A stretch of 64,000 bases of DNA from Ambrosia x helenae (lineage: Eukaryota; Streptophyta; Magnoliopsida; Asterales; Asteraceae): assembly GCA_030844895.1 (NCBI GenBank), contig CM061224.1, forward strand, positions 5,357,591 to 5,421,590. The letters run 5' to 3'. Below the pieces are notes generated by a model. It searched no databases. It had not been told where the DNA came from and saw only the letters and a list, made by a program, of their open reading frames with translations. Shown here piece after piece: positions 20,369 through 32,644 of this stretch. Numbering within the stretch: position 1 is the first letter of the stretch; each line of letters opens with the position of its first letter. Made by a program: the position numbers and the translations under genes.

Positions 20369-23300
20369 ATGCCTGCACAAAAGCGTTCAAATGATTCAGT
20401 ATATAAACACGAAGAAGAAGAAGATGATAATAATAATAATAATAATAATAACAATAATAATAATAATAATATTCACCGTAACAACCATAGCGTTTCAAAC
20501 GAATCCGAAAACGACGACGTACAACAATGTTAGTAACTTCCTTTCTTTCACTATCATTATCTTATTCTTCAAGTTATTTATTTATACATTCGTGTTATTA
20601 ATTATTTAATTTACGGTTTTCTTTTTATATTTGATCAGCAGATTCAGATGATGATGAAAGCCCTTCGTCTAGCGGTAGCGACAACGAAGAGTACGTTTTA
20701 TTGTTTATAGTTTATAATTTATAGATAATTTGCCCTAGGTTTATGTTTACGTTTGTGTTTTGTTATGATTTGAGAGTTTTGATTGATTAGTGTGGTTTTG
20801 GTGATGTTTGTGTGGTTAGGTTTGGTTGAAGTATAGACTATAGAAGATCTGTTGCATGCTCTTTAGTTATTGTTGTTGAAGGATACTGTAAGGAAGTTAT
20901 TTAGATTTATATTTTGTTTGTGTAGCTTTTGGTGCTGTTTTGGGTGATGCAATTGGTTAGGGATCCTGTTTATGCATATAGTAGCTGGAGGTTAGAAGCT
21001 TTAATTGTGGTTTTGTGCAAGTTGGTTGACTGAATGTAAATTACTTTGGATTTGAAAAGTATTGAGTTTCAAGGTCAAAACATGAGTTACTGGCAGAGGA
21101 ATTGTTTGATTTTTAGGTGTGACTTGTGTTGTGTTGACAGAGAGCACCAAAGAGCACTGGTGGACTAAATTTAAAAGAAAAAGCTTGATATAATGTAATA
21201 ATATATATAATGTGCATAAAACTTGTGTTTTTGTTTGGGATACTATGAATTTGCATCATTTCTAAATTTGGAAAGGGGATATTTGATGAACTTTCCATGT
21301 AAGAATAATGCTAAAATGTTATTTAATGAAGTATTAGTGTAGGATCTAGATACCAAAGTCATATGCAGCACATGAGTGGATGTTGGAAAGGGAATGTTTT
21401 AGCCATATGCCCATATAATACATTTCTTTCATTAAGCTACCTATTTGAAAGTAGCAAGTAGTATGTTTGAGGTCCTGTTATTATAGTATCTTCAGAGGTA
21501 GTATGGGGATGTAAGCATCTTCTATGAAGAAGAAGAAGAAGAAGAAGAAGAAGAAGCCTCAACTCCTGAAGGAGCAAGTATATGTTCTTACTATACCACT
21601 AACAAATTCTTCTAGCATCCCTAAAAAACAATTTCATTGTATAAGCTATATTCTTTATTCTGTACCTTTTACTCCTCTCAAGTGTCTATATCGAATGCAA
21701 AAATATTATGCTTGCTTTTTTTAACTCTTAGGTACCCACTTCAAAGATGGGAAAATGAGGTATAAACCAGATAAACACCATTTATGAGTGTGGCATAGTG
21801 TGTAGACAGCCTTTTTTCTTAGAAATTATCCCATATAAAACACCTTACTTTTGATATAGAAAGGTAAAAAAACATATATGAATGTGGGATACGCTGTAGG
21901 AGCTGCAATGGAATTAAACTTTACAAGGAGTACAAATAATTTTCTCCTTTCCTTAGTATGAAAAAGATCAACAAGGGAGAATTAGAGAGGAAAACTTTGA
22001 TTATTGGAGACATATAATATTGTACGAATAGTGGTGAACTCTTTTGTTTGAATCTTATAAATATATCTCTCTCAATTTGCTTAAGACATGAGGTATCTGT
22101 ATTGGAAAAATATGAACATTGTGAATTGTGATTCTTCCTTTTAGGTACACACTACAATTCATCAGTAGGCAAACCAGAAAATCATCCCTCCTTTTCTTCC
22201 ATTGTCTGGCATATCACAACTTTTGTCATACAATTCTCTTATGTGACCTATATTATAATTGGGCGATGGAAAGTAGTAATGATAAGTCTTAACAACTACT
22301 GTATAATATAACTGCTTGAAATGCTATAATTTATGGCAATTAAAGTTACCAAGGATTTGAACTCACACCACTCTTGTGGGGAGCAAACACCATACCACTA
22401 TACCACTAGGTGATGGGTAGATGAAACTTTGCTAATTATATTTGTAAAAACGTTACTATTACTGTTGTAACCAATAATCATAATATCAAAATCCAAACTT
22501 TTTGTGCCTACCACTCTCATTTTCTGCTCCTAGCTCATTTTTGTCCCTGTACAGTCTTTTGTTTCTCCAAAAGGGTTTTCTATACTCATGAATAATTCTA
22601 TAAAGGTGTGCTATCTGGTGAAAATAAAGTCAAATTTTATAGTAATTGCCGTTGGTAATCAAATTAATTTAATTATGCAATTCCCTCATTTATGCTAGTC
22701 ACATTCGTCTTGACTTTTAGCAGAAAGTATATTTCTTGTATATATGGGGTGTGTACTTTTTTTACACGGATACATGCTTTTTATGCCTTAAGTTGTTACC
22801 TTATGTATGACCAATAAAAGTACAGTACTGTGCTAACGTTTTTTAATACATTCTTGGTTATTTTTTCTGTTTCAATTGTTTTGCAGGTTCGTTTATGTAA
22901 AATTGGCTGAAGTTCGCAAGGACGTGCAATGCCCAATTTGTTTGGGTACTATTTCCAGATTTTTGTTTCAATATACATGTTTTAATATTAATAATATAAT
23001 ATTTTATTTTGGACAAGCGTGGCTTGGGAGTATATAGTGATATTATTGGCCTAGACGATATGTTAGTTACTGGAAAACTAAATTATGAATATATAGTATG
23101 TTATTCAGAGACATAAATTAGTCTTGGTTGTAACATCCGTTCATCTAAAAAAAAAAAAGAGGCATTCTACCACATGATGCAATATTTGTTGCAGTTAGGA
23201 ACATACATTTTATCACATGACACAAAATAAAAATGCATGATTGTTCTAAAACATTTGAAGCTTTCCATTTGTACTAGATGACATGTGATTGAGCCATATA

Positions 23301-26300
23301 AATCTTCTGAAAAAAGTTGTAGGGAACTAAAGTATTTTTGTAATTTTGTTCATTTGGATATTTAAGTTAAATACGTAAGTTATAGCTTTATGCTGGTTTT
23401 CAAGTTATTCATGCAAACAGCTAGATGGAATGACTTGAACTCTCTACAACATTGGTAACCAAAAGAACAATACAATTGATGTAATAGGCTAATAGCGTTA
23501 TAGCAGTTCAAAATACATGTCAAATCACATTTGGAATAATTAGAACAGTTGAAGTTACGATTTCATCATAAAAATTCAAAACCTATTAATCAAATCTTTC
23601 ATGGATAGGTATAATTCGGAAGACCAGGAAAGTTATGGAATGCCTTCACAGGTTTTGTCGAGAGTGCATAGACAAATCAATGAGGATGGGGTATGTATTA
23701 AAATGTTCAGATGGCATCATCAACTTGGTGTTTATGATCTTTGACTTTGTTTAACCGATATACAACAGGAACAACGAATGCCCTGCTTGTCGTGCTCATT
23801 GTGCAAGTAGGCGTTCCTTGAGGGATGACCCAAATTTTGATGCCCTTATTTCATTGTTGTACCCTGACATTGATAAATACGAGGCTGAGGTACACTTGTA
23901 CATATTCTTCACTCGTTTTGATGTGTTGTCATTTTTTCTATGTTATTAAATTGTTTATGCTTTGATGCTAAAACACAGGAATTGGCCTTCGCTGATGAAG
24001 AAAAAGCTCGGAATAAACAGGTGAGCTCAATAGAAAATTACTTTATTTCATTTCTAGGTTTCGTTTGTTTTACATCGGCATGGTACTTAGCTGGAACGAC
24101 CACAACTTGTGCATCGGTAATGTGAGACCCAATAATATATGCAAGCTCTTATGTATTCTGAGTGGGATTTTACTGAGCATGTTTGTTTGTTTGTCTTATC
24201 CCGTATTCATTGTTCTTTTTTTAATATACACAATCCTGATTCCTTCTTTGACCCTTGCACATAGTTTATATAAAATATTTTTCCTGATTCTAAAATTAAA
24301 GAGCATGACAATATGTATTAGATAATTAGAGCACATTAAAGTTAACTAGATTAGCCTTATAAAACCTCTTAGATAAATGGAAAAGTATGAAGATATTCTT
24401 GGGAAATATGAAGGTTACTTGTTAGTTATAGTGGGGATGGGAAATCATGCCAAGTTCGTATGACACAAACCGATTAGTTAGTCGTGTTAAAAACCTGAAC
24501 CCTAACCTGGACACGTTTACATGTTTCCCTGTTTACGACCCATTTGAATGAGTAGTGTCATTTACCATAAACAAGTAAACAACAAAATGACATTGGAAAA
24601 ACTAATACACGATAAACAAACTGCAAAAAGACAAAGGAACTACTATATAATAAGAAAAATCAAAAGGACAAAGGAAACTTATGAGGTCATAACAGGTGCT
24701 TTTAATGGTTCAATTTTTCGATATTTGATTTTTCAGTTGCAACTTTAAACCGGTTGGCTGATTGGAATGTATATGTCAGGTCACCCGTCAGCCAAACCCA
24801 CCTCGTTTACTAAACTGGTTAACCATGTCAACCTGTTTATGACCCAAAACTTAACCATGTCAACCTGTTTCTTTCGTGTCGGGTCAGGAATTGCCGTTCC
24901 TGGTTAGGGTGGTCGGGGTGGTCCGTGATACTACCCCGTGATGTTTAGTGATACCGTGATCACCGCCCCGCATCCATCATCATGCTTCACAATCATCACG
25001 TTCGCGATGTATATCACGATCGTGAAGGAGCAATTGTGGGGTTGGTGATTGGGGTGGCACATGGTGATTGGGTGTGATAAAATGTGATGTAGTGATCACC
25101 ACCGCATGTGATAAATGTGAAAATTGAGGTGGTAGTGTGGCACATAGTGATTGGGTGGTGATAATGTAAGGGCTATATGCATCACCAATTAAAGCGTGTA
25201 ATGGTAGTACTAAAAAGAATGTGAAAAATACTGCGAGCTTATTGCGATTGGTGAGAATGTAAGGGGTATATGCATCCTCTTTGCAAAGAAAACCTTCCTC
25301 GATATGTACTCTGTATTCTAGGTTTATATGACATCATGTTATACTATGAGCCTGTTTCACTATTTTTGAGTCTATTTTAATATTGACCTTACTTGGACAG
25401 ATCCAAGCAGCCATTGCCCAAACTTCTCGTCGCCAATTAGAAGCATTAGGAAAGAAACGTGCAACTGCTAAAGCAACAGCTAGTGCTTTTATGAGGAAAT
25501 CACAGTCAAGCGCTCGGAATCTTAGAGGAAAGAGAAGAAAATCTGCTGAACCCCAAGATTCTGACATTGAAGTTGATGCTGATAATGATAATGGAGGCAC
25601 TTATTCATCTTCAACAGATGAGCCTGAGCCCTCTACAGAAGTCAAACCCAAACGATACAAGAGAGGGGCAGGACGCCCGTCTTCCTTGCCATCATCAAGT
25701 GGTGCAAATGGCGGGTTTGATGACAATGAAACAGATGGTTCTAGAAAACCGGTTGGTGCATTTATCGGGCTTGTTGGCAGCCCAGAAATTTTAGCCTGGG
25801 GTTGTGGTGGGATGAGGAGTCATACACGCCATGGTGGCCAAGGCAGCGCTGGTAAGAGTGCGAGGAACACCCATCATTCCAAGCTGATTCATCATTTCAA
25901 AAAGTTATCACAAAATGATGATGAGGTAAATTCAAATCGCTTATTTGTTTAACAAACAGGACGGCTTTGAACATTTGACCCTCAAAAGTTAAATGTGATG
26001 AATTTCTGTTCTAAGTTAACTTAATTATATGCTGTTGTCCAGCTGAATATTAATCTCAAGCTTGTATCCCTGGATGAGCAAAATATACCCAATTTAAAGA
26101 AATTATATATTTGCTGCAAACCAACCGTGTCAACTACATATGTATGCCAGGTAAAAACAAAATTTCCATCATTTTTTTCGTGTATTTTTTTCTAACCGAT
26201 AACTGGTGTTGGTCTGGTGATCAGTATGTTGCGATTGAGAATGGGTTGCGAGCCGATGAGATTGAGTTGCTGCTAGTGAAGAGTGACCGTTATGATGCTG

Positions 26301-26854
26301 ATCCTTTAAGTGTTTCGCACGATGAACAATCTGAACCCGTTGTCATCAATCCTTTGACAAGTGAGTTGCAACTGTTGGATAAGCATCAAATCATGTCAGA
26401 TGTTGCCAAACTTTCCAATCAGAACAATCTGGTACGCTCTCCCCTTTACCAAAAATAAGTTAATACACACCTAAACTCATGTGTCGACTGTGGGGTGAAC
26501 TAGGGTTGTAAACGAGACGCTAGTGAGATACTTTATATACAAAAATAGTTATATTTAAAGTAAAATAACTAATAAATAATAAACCAGCCGACCTTGAGCT
26601 TGCTCCTTACAAGTTACATATGTGCATATCTTGAGCTTGAATATAGAGCTCAAGCTTGGCATGGTTATGCCTAGCCCGCTAGGCTGAACCAAGGTTTGTG
26701 GGTGGGTCGTTAAACCATTCATCTCAAAAGAAATGGGTCAGTCCAAGTTAGCGATATCCTAATAGACCGTTTTGACAGTTAAACATCTGGGTCGTTTCTA
26801 ACCTAGTGTTTTGTTTCCCAGACTATAGCTTACAGGAAGAAGTCTCTTAACTGA
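20369..26854 (+). CDS. RING1: RING1-type Polycomb PRC1 E3 ubiquitin ligase subunit
   Basis: Predicted exons: 20369-20528, 20639-20690, 22887-22945, 23609-23690, 23769-23889, 23979-24020, 25401-25925, 26043-26150, 26225-26431, 26822-26854. All introns are GT-AG and phases agree, giving 462 aa. The product is the plant RING1A/B orthologue, which with BMI1 proteins monoubiquitinates H2A in PRC1. N-terminus MPAQKRS, then an acidic and poly-Asn stretch. A C3HC4 RING lies at about residues 85-130 (CPICLG, CLHRFCRECI, NNECPACR), a basic linker follows (KPKRYKRGAGRP), and a C-terminal RAWUL domain spans about 348-455 (LKLVSLDEQNIPNL, then EIELLLVK). All RING ligands are present. Exon 2 has a CAG|CAG acceptor, so Ser-Asp/Tyr isoforms differing by one codon are possible. 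Last exon and 5' end are less certain. Confidence 0.93.
20691..22886 (+). other. RING1 intron 2 (2.2 kb) with a SINE-like insert
   Basis: Largest RING1 intron. It contains a (GAA)n run (about 21524-21556) and a tRNA-like retroposon head near 22346-22412. No exon-like conservation was recognised in it. Confidence 0.7.
22346..22412 (-). repeat. tRNA-derived SINE head in RING1 intron 2
   Basis: On - : box A CTAGTGGTATAGTGGTATGG and box B GAGTTCAAATCC with tRNA-like spacing. It is followed by non-tRNA sequence and lacks a clean cloverleaf, so a SINE remnant is more likely than a tRNA gene. Confidence 0.55.
24021..25400 (+). other. RING1 intron 6 (1.4 kb) with repeat debris
   Basis: Contains a GACCCA/GTCAACC-rich MITE-like stretch (about 24480-24890) and a GTGAT/ATCAC-rich stretch (about 24900-25170) that can fold back. 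Nothing coding. Confidence 0.5.
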
Positions 26855-27064
26855 TTGTTGACTACGAACTCGTTGAGTCGAACACGGGAAGTGTATGGCA
26901 CGTGAGAGGATTAGTTATGGATATAAATTCTGCTGAGCTTAACCAATGTTTAGCCCCTTGTGTTTTACTGTATCTATGTCAAAAATTACACACTTAGAGG
27001 GTGGGAGGTTCATTAGGGAACCAAAGAAAATAGGAAACAAGGAAAATGAATTCAACAGCTCTAA
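26855..27064. other. Presumed RING1 3' UTR and spacer
   Basis: Follows the predicted RING1 stop. No unambiguous AATAAA signal was picked out; the transcript end is unknown. Confidence 0.35.
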
Positions 27065-27315
27065 GAGGGTGTTTGGGATTGCGTTTTGAATCTGATTTTT
27101 AGATTATTGCGTTTTGAAAACGCAGATAATTAGTTTTTAGTGTTTGGATTGCGTTTTGAAAACGCAGATAATTAGTTTTTAGTGTTTGGATTGCGTTTTG
27201 AAAACGCAGATAATCAGTTTTTTAGGCTACCAAAACGCAATAATCTATAAGCAGCTTCACCCCTGCCTTTTCAAAACGCATAATCTGTTTTAAATAATCA
27301 ATCCCAAACACCCCC
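27065..27315. mobile_element. MITE with GGGTGTTTGGGATTG ends and three internal direct repeats
   Basis: Starts GAGGGTGTTTGGGATTG and ends CAATCCCAAACACCCCCT. Inside are three direct copies of a unit of about 50 bp containing GCGTTTTGAAAACGCAGATA, itself palindromic. Flanks TAA and TTA suggest a PIF/Harbinger-like insertion; not certain. Confidence 0.75.
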
Positions 27316-28190
27316 TTATCCAATAAGTCAAAAGTTAAAAAAAAAAAAAAAAGTGTTTGGGTAATTGTTTGAAAATGAGATTTTGTTATTTGGAAAGGAG
27401 AAAAAGAGGGGAAATGTGGTTTTCCATTCGATTTAAATATTTCAATTTTGTTTTAGTTTTGATGGTATAAAATTTTTAAACCTATTAAACAAAAAACTGA
27501 ACTGATTAACAAATCAAGTTATCAGGACTGAACCAAGGCTCGACTCGTTTGCAGCACTAATTGGGTTACAACTATAATAAAATAGGGCCAAGTGACAAAA
27601 ATAAGTTAAAAAGCCATTATTTGTATTCGGTTAAGATGGAAGTTTTCATCATGCGTTGTTTGCTGATGGAATCTCACATTGCTGCCACACGCTCCTCTCC
27701 TCCATGGACTGTCTGTTACAGACCCCAAATAACAATCGTTTAATAACATCATATAAACATAAGAAAATATCGTTAAAACAGCTTTAAAGATTGTAAACCC
27801 CTCTATATGTTTACCTTATAATTTAACTAAAAATTGAACTTTTCAAAAGTTATCTCCCATTTTTAAAACCTCACATTTTAATAATTATTTTTATCTTTAT
27901 TTTACTCATAGATACTTATTTTCTGAAAGATAGATAAATGATAACTTTTTTATATGAAAAGCTGCTGTAGCGATTTTTAAAGATAAAAATATACAAGAGT
28001 GGGGTAGAAGTGTTCATGTCAACATCCCCTAACTGGGTTAGTTCTCAATTAAAAAAAAAAAAAAAACTCATTGGAGGAAAATACTTTAAAAATTGAGACT
28101 GTTGTGAGGAATTTCTTAAGTATAAATTATTGCCGGCAAACGAAACAAAGTTTAGATTATTATTATTAAAATCCAGTTCCCCAAAAGATT
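27316..28190. other. AT-rich spacer
   Basis: Contains two poly(A) runs (27339-27352 and 28050-28067). No gene recognised. Confidence 0.4.
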
Positions 28191-28200
28191 TATATAATAA

Positions 28201-28585
28201 GGGGGCGGTTATTCTACAAAAATAGAGAATCGTGCGAAGCGTGCGAAGGATATTTGTACATGATAATTACGTAATGATAATTACGTAATATTTTTTATGT
28301 TCATGAAAGCATTACGTAATTATCATTACGTAATTATCATGCATTTGTACATGATAATTACGTAAATGATAATTACGTAATGTTTTTTATGTTCATGAAG
28401 GCATTACGTAATTATCATTACGTAATTATCATGCATTTGTGTATGATAATTACGTAATGATAATTACGTAATGTTTTTGTATGTTCATGAAGGCATTACG
28501 TAATTATCATTACGTAATTATCATGTACAAAGTTATCCTTCGCACGCTTCGCACGTTTATATTACTTTGTATTTGATCCTGCCCC
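28201..28585. mobile_element. MULE-like MITE built of nested palindromes, 10-bp target duplication
   Basis: TATATAATAA flanks both sides exactly (28191-28200 and 28586-28595). Ends GGGGGCGG and CTGCCCC are inverted and continue into CGTGCGAAGCGTGCGAAGG on the left and its complement on the right. The interior is three tandem units of about 100 bp, each a hairpin: TGATAATTACGTAA repeated, a loop of about 22 nt (TTATGTTCATGAAGG), then ATTACGTAATTATCA repeated. No coding capacity. A 9-11 bp duplication and G-rich ends fit Mutator-like elements. Confidence 0.88.
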
Positions 28586-28595
28586 TATATAATAA

Positions 28596-29325
28596 TATCC
28601 GTCACAACTTAAAACCTTCAAATAAACACGTGACAAGTTAATTAAAACACGCAAATTTACATTCCAATTCCATCGATGATGAACTAAGATGCAAATTTTT
28701 TTTTTCATGTTAACACGTTTCTATCGGGGATCCCTTTTATGGTATTAGGATTTTATTTTTCATGTTAGCATGCAGCTGAGGCTTTTGACTTTTGAATCAA
28801 TCACTGGTTTGTACACATATCCCCGTTTTCATCAGAGCTACAACTAGAGCGTTCAAAGTTCAAACGGTTGATTTAGTCGTCCAAACCGAAACCAAGTCAG
28901 CTGTTTAACTGGTTTGAGATCCATACAGTTTGATTTATCCTGGTTTGCAATTTTGAATCTGTATTATAAACTTAATTTATTGATCAAATGTCGGAATGTA
29001 CGAATTTCCAACCTTTATGAAAGTTATTAACATGAATACATGATCATGCATGTGGGATGATGCATGTGTATATCTAATTATCTATCAATGTCTTCTGTCA
29101 AAAATTTGATCTTTAATATTGTGCAAGGTTAATAGCACATATAAATTATCAGTTGTGTACCGTGAATAACTGAATATCTACATAGATTATGGAAATATAT
29201 CAGTTATTTCTAGGTTCAAATAAATTAAGGGAAAAGGCAAGTAGCCCACATAATGACCCACGTAGTCTAACCGGAAGTTAAGCCTCCCTCATATGCGATT
29301 CTGCATTTCAGTGTAGTTCCGTTAA
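28596..29325. other. Spacer
   Basis: No gene or structured repeat recognised. Confidence 0.35.
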
Positions 29326-29520
29326 GAGATGCACAAATCGGGTTTTGGGGCCGAACCCAAAACCAGGTACAGTCTAATGGGGTACAAAATGGGACTGGAT
29401 ACCGGGTACGTAAGAAACCGGACCTGGGTACAAGGGTATGTATGGATACCTGACCTACCCGGTTTGCGTATGGTCATGTCGGTTCCAACCCAAAAACTAC
29501 GTACAACCGGTTCTTCATTA
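29326..29520. repeat. hAT-like MITE fragment, ACCGG/ACCCGG rich
   Basis: Begins AGAGATGCACAAATCGGG and carries repeated GGGTAC and ACCGGTT motifs like the elements at 9770 and 32152. The other terminus and a duplication were not found. Confidence 0.45.
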
Positions 29521-30621
29521 AAAACATGTTTTTATGGCGTTAGAACACAAATTGTTCAAGAAAATAAACATAACATCAATAAAACTAAAAAATTCAATAT
29601 TTATTAACTAGTAATACTTCCCCAATACACCGTTTTTGATTTAATACAACTTTATTTTCGACGTCGGCTTGCATCATCCGCGAGTTCTTCGTCGGATACG
29701 CCTTAAGATACTCCATCATCCACCTCTTTGTTGTTTGTTGTATACGATCCAGCCAAAGATTAAAGTTATGATGATAAATTGATAATCTTGTGAAGACATA
29801 GTCCGTACATATTTGCAACAAGCCTTGATAACAACAGAGGCACTTGAAGAACCAACACTAACAGATGATGTTCATTTTCTTGCCATATATAGAGTAGAGT
29901 AGAAGAAATAAAGAAAGTGTATAAGCTCAAAAGTATTAAAAGTTAGTAACCGGGAGAATTTTTTTGCCTTTTTTTTTGTATTCGTTAAAGCGTTTTTGAG
30001 TTGGATAATCAACCGATACATCCCACAACCATTTATACATGATTTTGGGGATCAAAATCGGTTCCAATGGGTCTCTAACGGCTGTGTAGCCGTACAAACG
30101 TTCAAAAATCGTTTTTATTTAAGAGCTCTAGATACAACTACAACTTGTCAAACTTGGATTATTTTGATCATTCTACATTAACCATTTATGTATTTAAAGT
30201 TTTCAATCAAACCATTGATTTTACAGTAGATCCCTAACTTTGGATCACATATCGTTGTGTTTAGCATCGATGACACTAGGACTCCTAGTAGAAACTCACT
30301 ACACGTCAACCTACAGGAGAGAGTATCGCTGATGACTAGGTCACCAAAAGACTGACGACTAACAAGGACAAGTTTATATTTATTTGGCCTGGTGTCAATC
30401 ATGCGGGTCGACATGTTTAACCAAACAGGTTAAACAAGCCAACCCAAACAATACCCTTTTATAAAAAGCTTAGTTATGACATTCCAAAACTGATTATTTT
30501 CTAGTTGTGTTCGATTCATGTTAAGAATTGCCACCCCTATGATACATCTCACCACAGCAATATATGCCTGCTAAGTTTTTTTTTAATCACCAGGATTTCA
30601 AGTAGCATTAACATAACATCA
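29521..30621. other. Unassigned segment
   Basis: Short frames on both strands give no recognisable protein. A TAACGGCTGTGTAGCCGT palindrome lies near 30078-30095. It may be the body of a non-autonomous DNA transposon. Confidence 0.3.
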
Positions 30622-30636
30622 TACAGTAAAAGAGTA

Positions 30637-30773
30637 CAACAACAACAACAACCGTACCCAGTAAATCCCACAGATAGCAAGCTTTTTTTTGAACGGCAAA
30701 CCACAGATAGCAAGCTACTGTTAGGGTCTGGGGAGGGTGGGATGTAGGCAAACCTTACCTCTATCCATAGGGA
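30637..30773 (-). mobile_element. Tiny RTE-tail retroposon with 15-bp target duplication
   Basis: TACAGTAAAAGAGTA flanks the insert exactly (30622-30636 and 30774-30788). The body is only the RTE-type 3' end (on - : AGGTTTGCCTACATCC through GGGATTTACTGGG) and the (TTG)n tail. It contains a later 18-bp insertion with its own duplication at 30683-30700. Confidence 0.9.
30683..30700 (-). mobile_element. 18-bp retroposon tail flanked by 15-bp duplications
   Basis: CCACAGATAGCAAGC occurs at 30668-30682 and 30701-30715. Between lie eight T and GAACGGCAAA; on - this reads TTTGCCGTTC-A8, the same 3' end as the L1 and SINE elements of the window. It looks like a target-primed reverse transcription event aborted almost at once. 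Confidence 0.85.
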
Positions 30774-30788
30774 TACAGTAAAAGAGTA

Positions 30789-31430
30789 TATTGGTCAAAT
30801 CGTTTTTTTTTTCTTTTTGGCCCAAAAGGACTAGTTGGTAAAAGGTGATTCATTATTGAAACACCAAACAAATAATTTCTATAGGATAGTTGTCTAACCT
30901 TTTTAGAGCATTTGCACTCCAATAAAACCACAATGCGTTCTCTCATCCACGTTGGTTATCCTCACGGACCGATCTCCTCCCCAAAGACGATCCCCCCTAA
31001 AATCATAAACAGCCCTTCTCCCATCCTTGCAGGTCCGACCTCACAAACTTTTTCCCTGGAACGATGTGCCATCCGTCTTTTCCCTCTGCCAGCTCAGATC
31101 CGCTTCAGCCACAGGTATCCATCAAGCATGGTCTTACTTAATGTCACATTAACCAAACCGATGTTTTGAGGAGCAGATTATCAAGTTGCAAAAAATGTCA
31201 TGACAGTACCTGAATACAGATATCACACTTAACGAAAAACACTTAAACAAGGCAAAAGCGACTGGTGCATTTTTCGGTTTCAAAAGTGACTGGTGCATTT
31301 TTCGGTTTGGGCTGACCCGAATCACCTTTTGTTGGTCGACACAAAAATCAAATTTTAAAATGAATAATAATTGGCGTTGCATACAGCTACAACTATTATA
31401 TTATATCAATCACAATGCAATTTATATATA
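30789..31430. other. Unassigned, possibly one relic exon
   Basis: 30930-31170 is less AT-rich than its surroundings and stays open in one frame on each strand, but the translation is not recognised. It could be a captured exon. The rest is spacer with a direct repeat of GTGACTGGTGCATTTTTCGG (about 31258 and 31286). Confidence 0.3.
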
Positions 31431-31432
31431 GA

Positions 31433-31711
31433 GAGAGGATTTGGATAAAATGAGAACTCAATCGAGTTGTGAGAACCGCGAGAACTCCAACCTACAATGT
31501 GATTTTTTAACAAATTTTTACCCAAGCATGTAAAAATGACTAAGAAATATGTAAAAGATGAAAAAAATGGCAGTGACCTTACACCGGTGTAAAAAAAGTG
31601 ACATAAATTAAAGTTTAGTCACTTCGCATACAATTTATTTTTTATTTTTTTAATTTCCGTAACCGTAAGATAAATATAAGATACTTTAGCAAAAAGATAA
31701 CAGTAATAACG

Positions 31712-31743
<32 letters not shown>

Positions 31744-32108
31744 AATAATAATAATAAATATTGCATGTAGTTCTCATGGTTCTCACAAGTCAAGGGACTT
31801 CTCATATAGGATCTGGATCATTTAAGAACTCCCTCAAGTTGCGAGAACTTGAGAACTCCGTCGGAAATCCTACCTCCCATGCATTTTTTCCAATAATTGT
31901 CATGCAATTACGTAGGTGTATGTAAAAGTGACGTAAAATAAATATCCATCATAGTTACACGTCTAAATTTGTTTTACACAGGTAAATTTGTATTACATAT
32001 ATGTAATTTGATTTTTTTTTAAATTTCCATAACAATAAGATATGTTTGCAAAAAAAAATTAAGAAAAAAAACGTTACATAGAGTTCTCACGAGTTCTCAA
32101 CGGATGTA
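31433..32108. repeat. Two head-to-tail copies of a GAGAACTC MITE
   Basis: Each copy begins near AGGATYTGGATMA and GAGAACTC..GAGTTGYGAGAAC (about 31435 and 31808), has an AT-rich core with GTAAAARTGA motifs, and ends near GTTCTCAYGRGTTCTCA (about 31773 and 32078). A (CAA)n run lies at 31713-31740. Confidence 0.6.
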
Positions 32109-32151
32109 GGAGGTTACATACACTTTGTGCAACTTTGTACCTGCTTGGACA

Positions 32152-32636
32152 TAGGGGTGTGAATTTCTGACACGACTTGAACCTAACATAAAATTAGTGG
32201 GTTTAGGTTTACTCAAAATGGGTTCGGATCAGTTTCATGTTGAACCCGTGAACCCAGGCAGATTGGCGGGTTGACCCGTTTAACCCATTTATACTATATT
32301 TTATGTTTATACAATATGTTTTATGTTATAAAGTAAATTGTTTATGTATTTTATGCTATACTTATAACTTAAAATAGAAATTGGTATACGATTTTATAAT
32401 TAAAACTTAAATATTTTATATATGCTTGTGTTTTTGTAGTAAATTTTTAATTTTAATATATTTGCGAAAAAATAAAAAATAATCGGGTTGAATGGGTCGG
32501 GGACTCGGGGTCGGGTCAACCCGCAAATATTTGGGTCGGATTCGAGTTCATATGTATGACACAATTTTTCGGGTTCGGGTGGTGTTTGGGTTCATGTAAA
32601 ATTTTCGGGTTCAACACGACCCATTTAGCACCCCTA
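32152..32636. mobile_element. hAT MITE with TAGGGGTG ends
   Basis: Starts TAGGGGTGTGAATT and ends AGCACCCCTA. Flanks CTTGGACA and CTTGGGCC match 6 of 8 as an eroded 8-bp duplication. The interior carries GGGTTCGG, GGGTCAACCCG and similar motifs in both directions around an AT-rich core. Confidence 0.8.
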
Positions 32637-32644
32637 CTTGGGCC

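Noticed and set aside
28201..28585. Regular repeats spaced like a CRISPR array
   Set aside because: Units are palindromic and the spacers are nearly identical; the block has TIRs and a 10-bp target duplication in a plant genome. It is a MITE.
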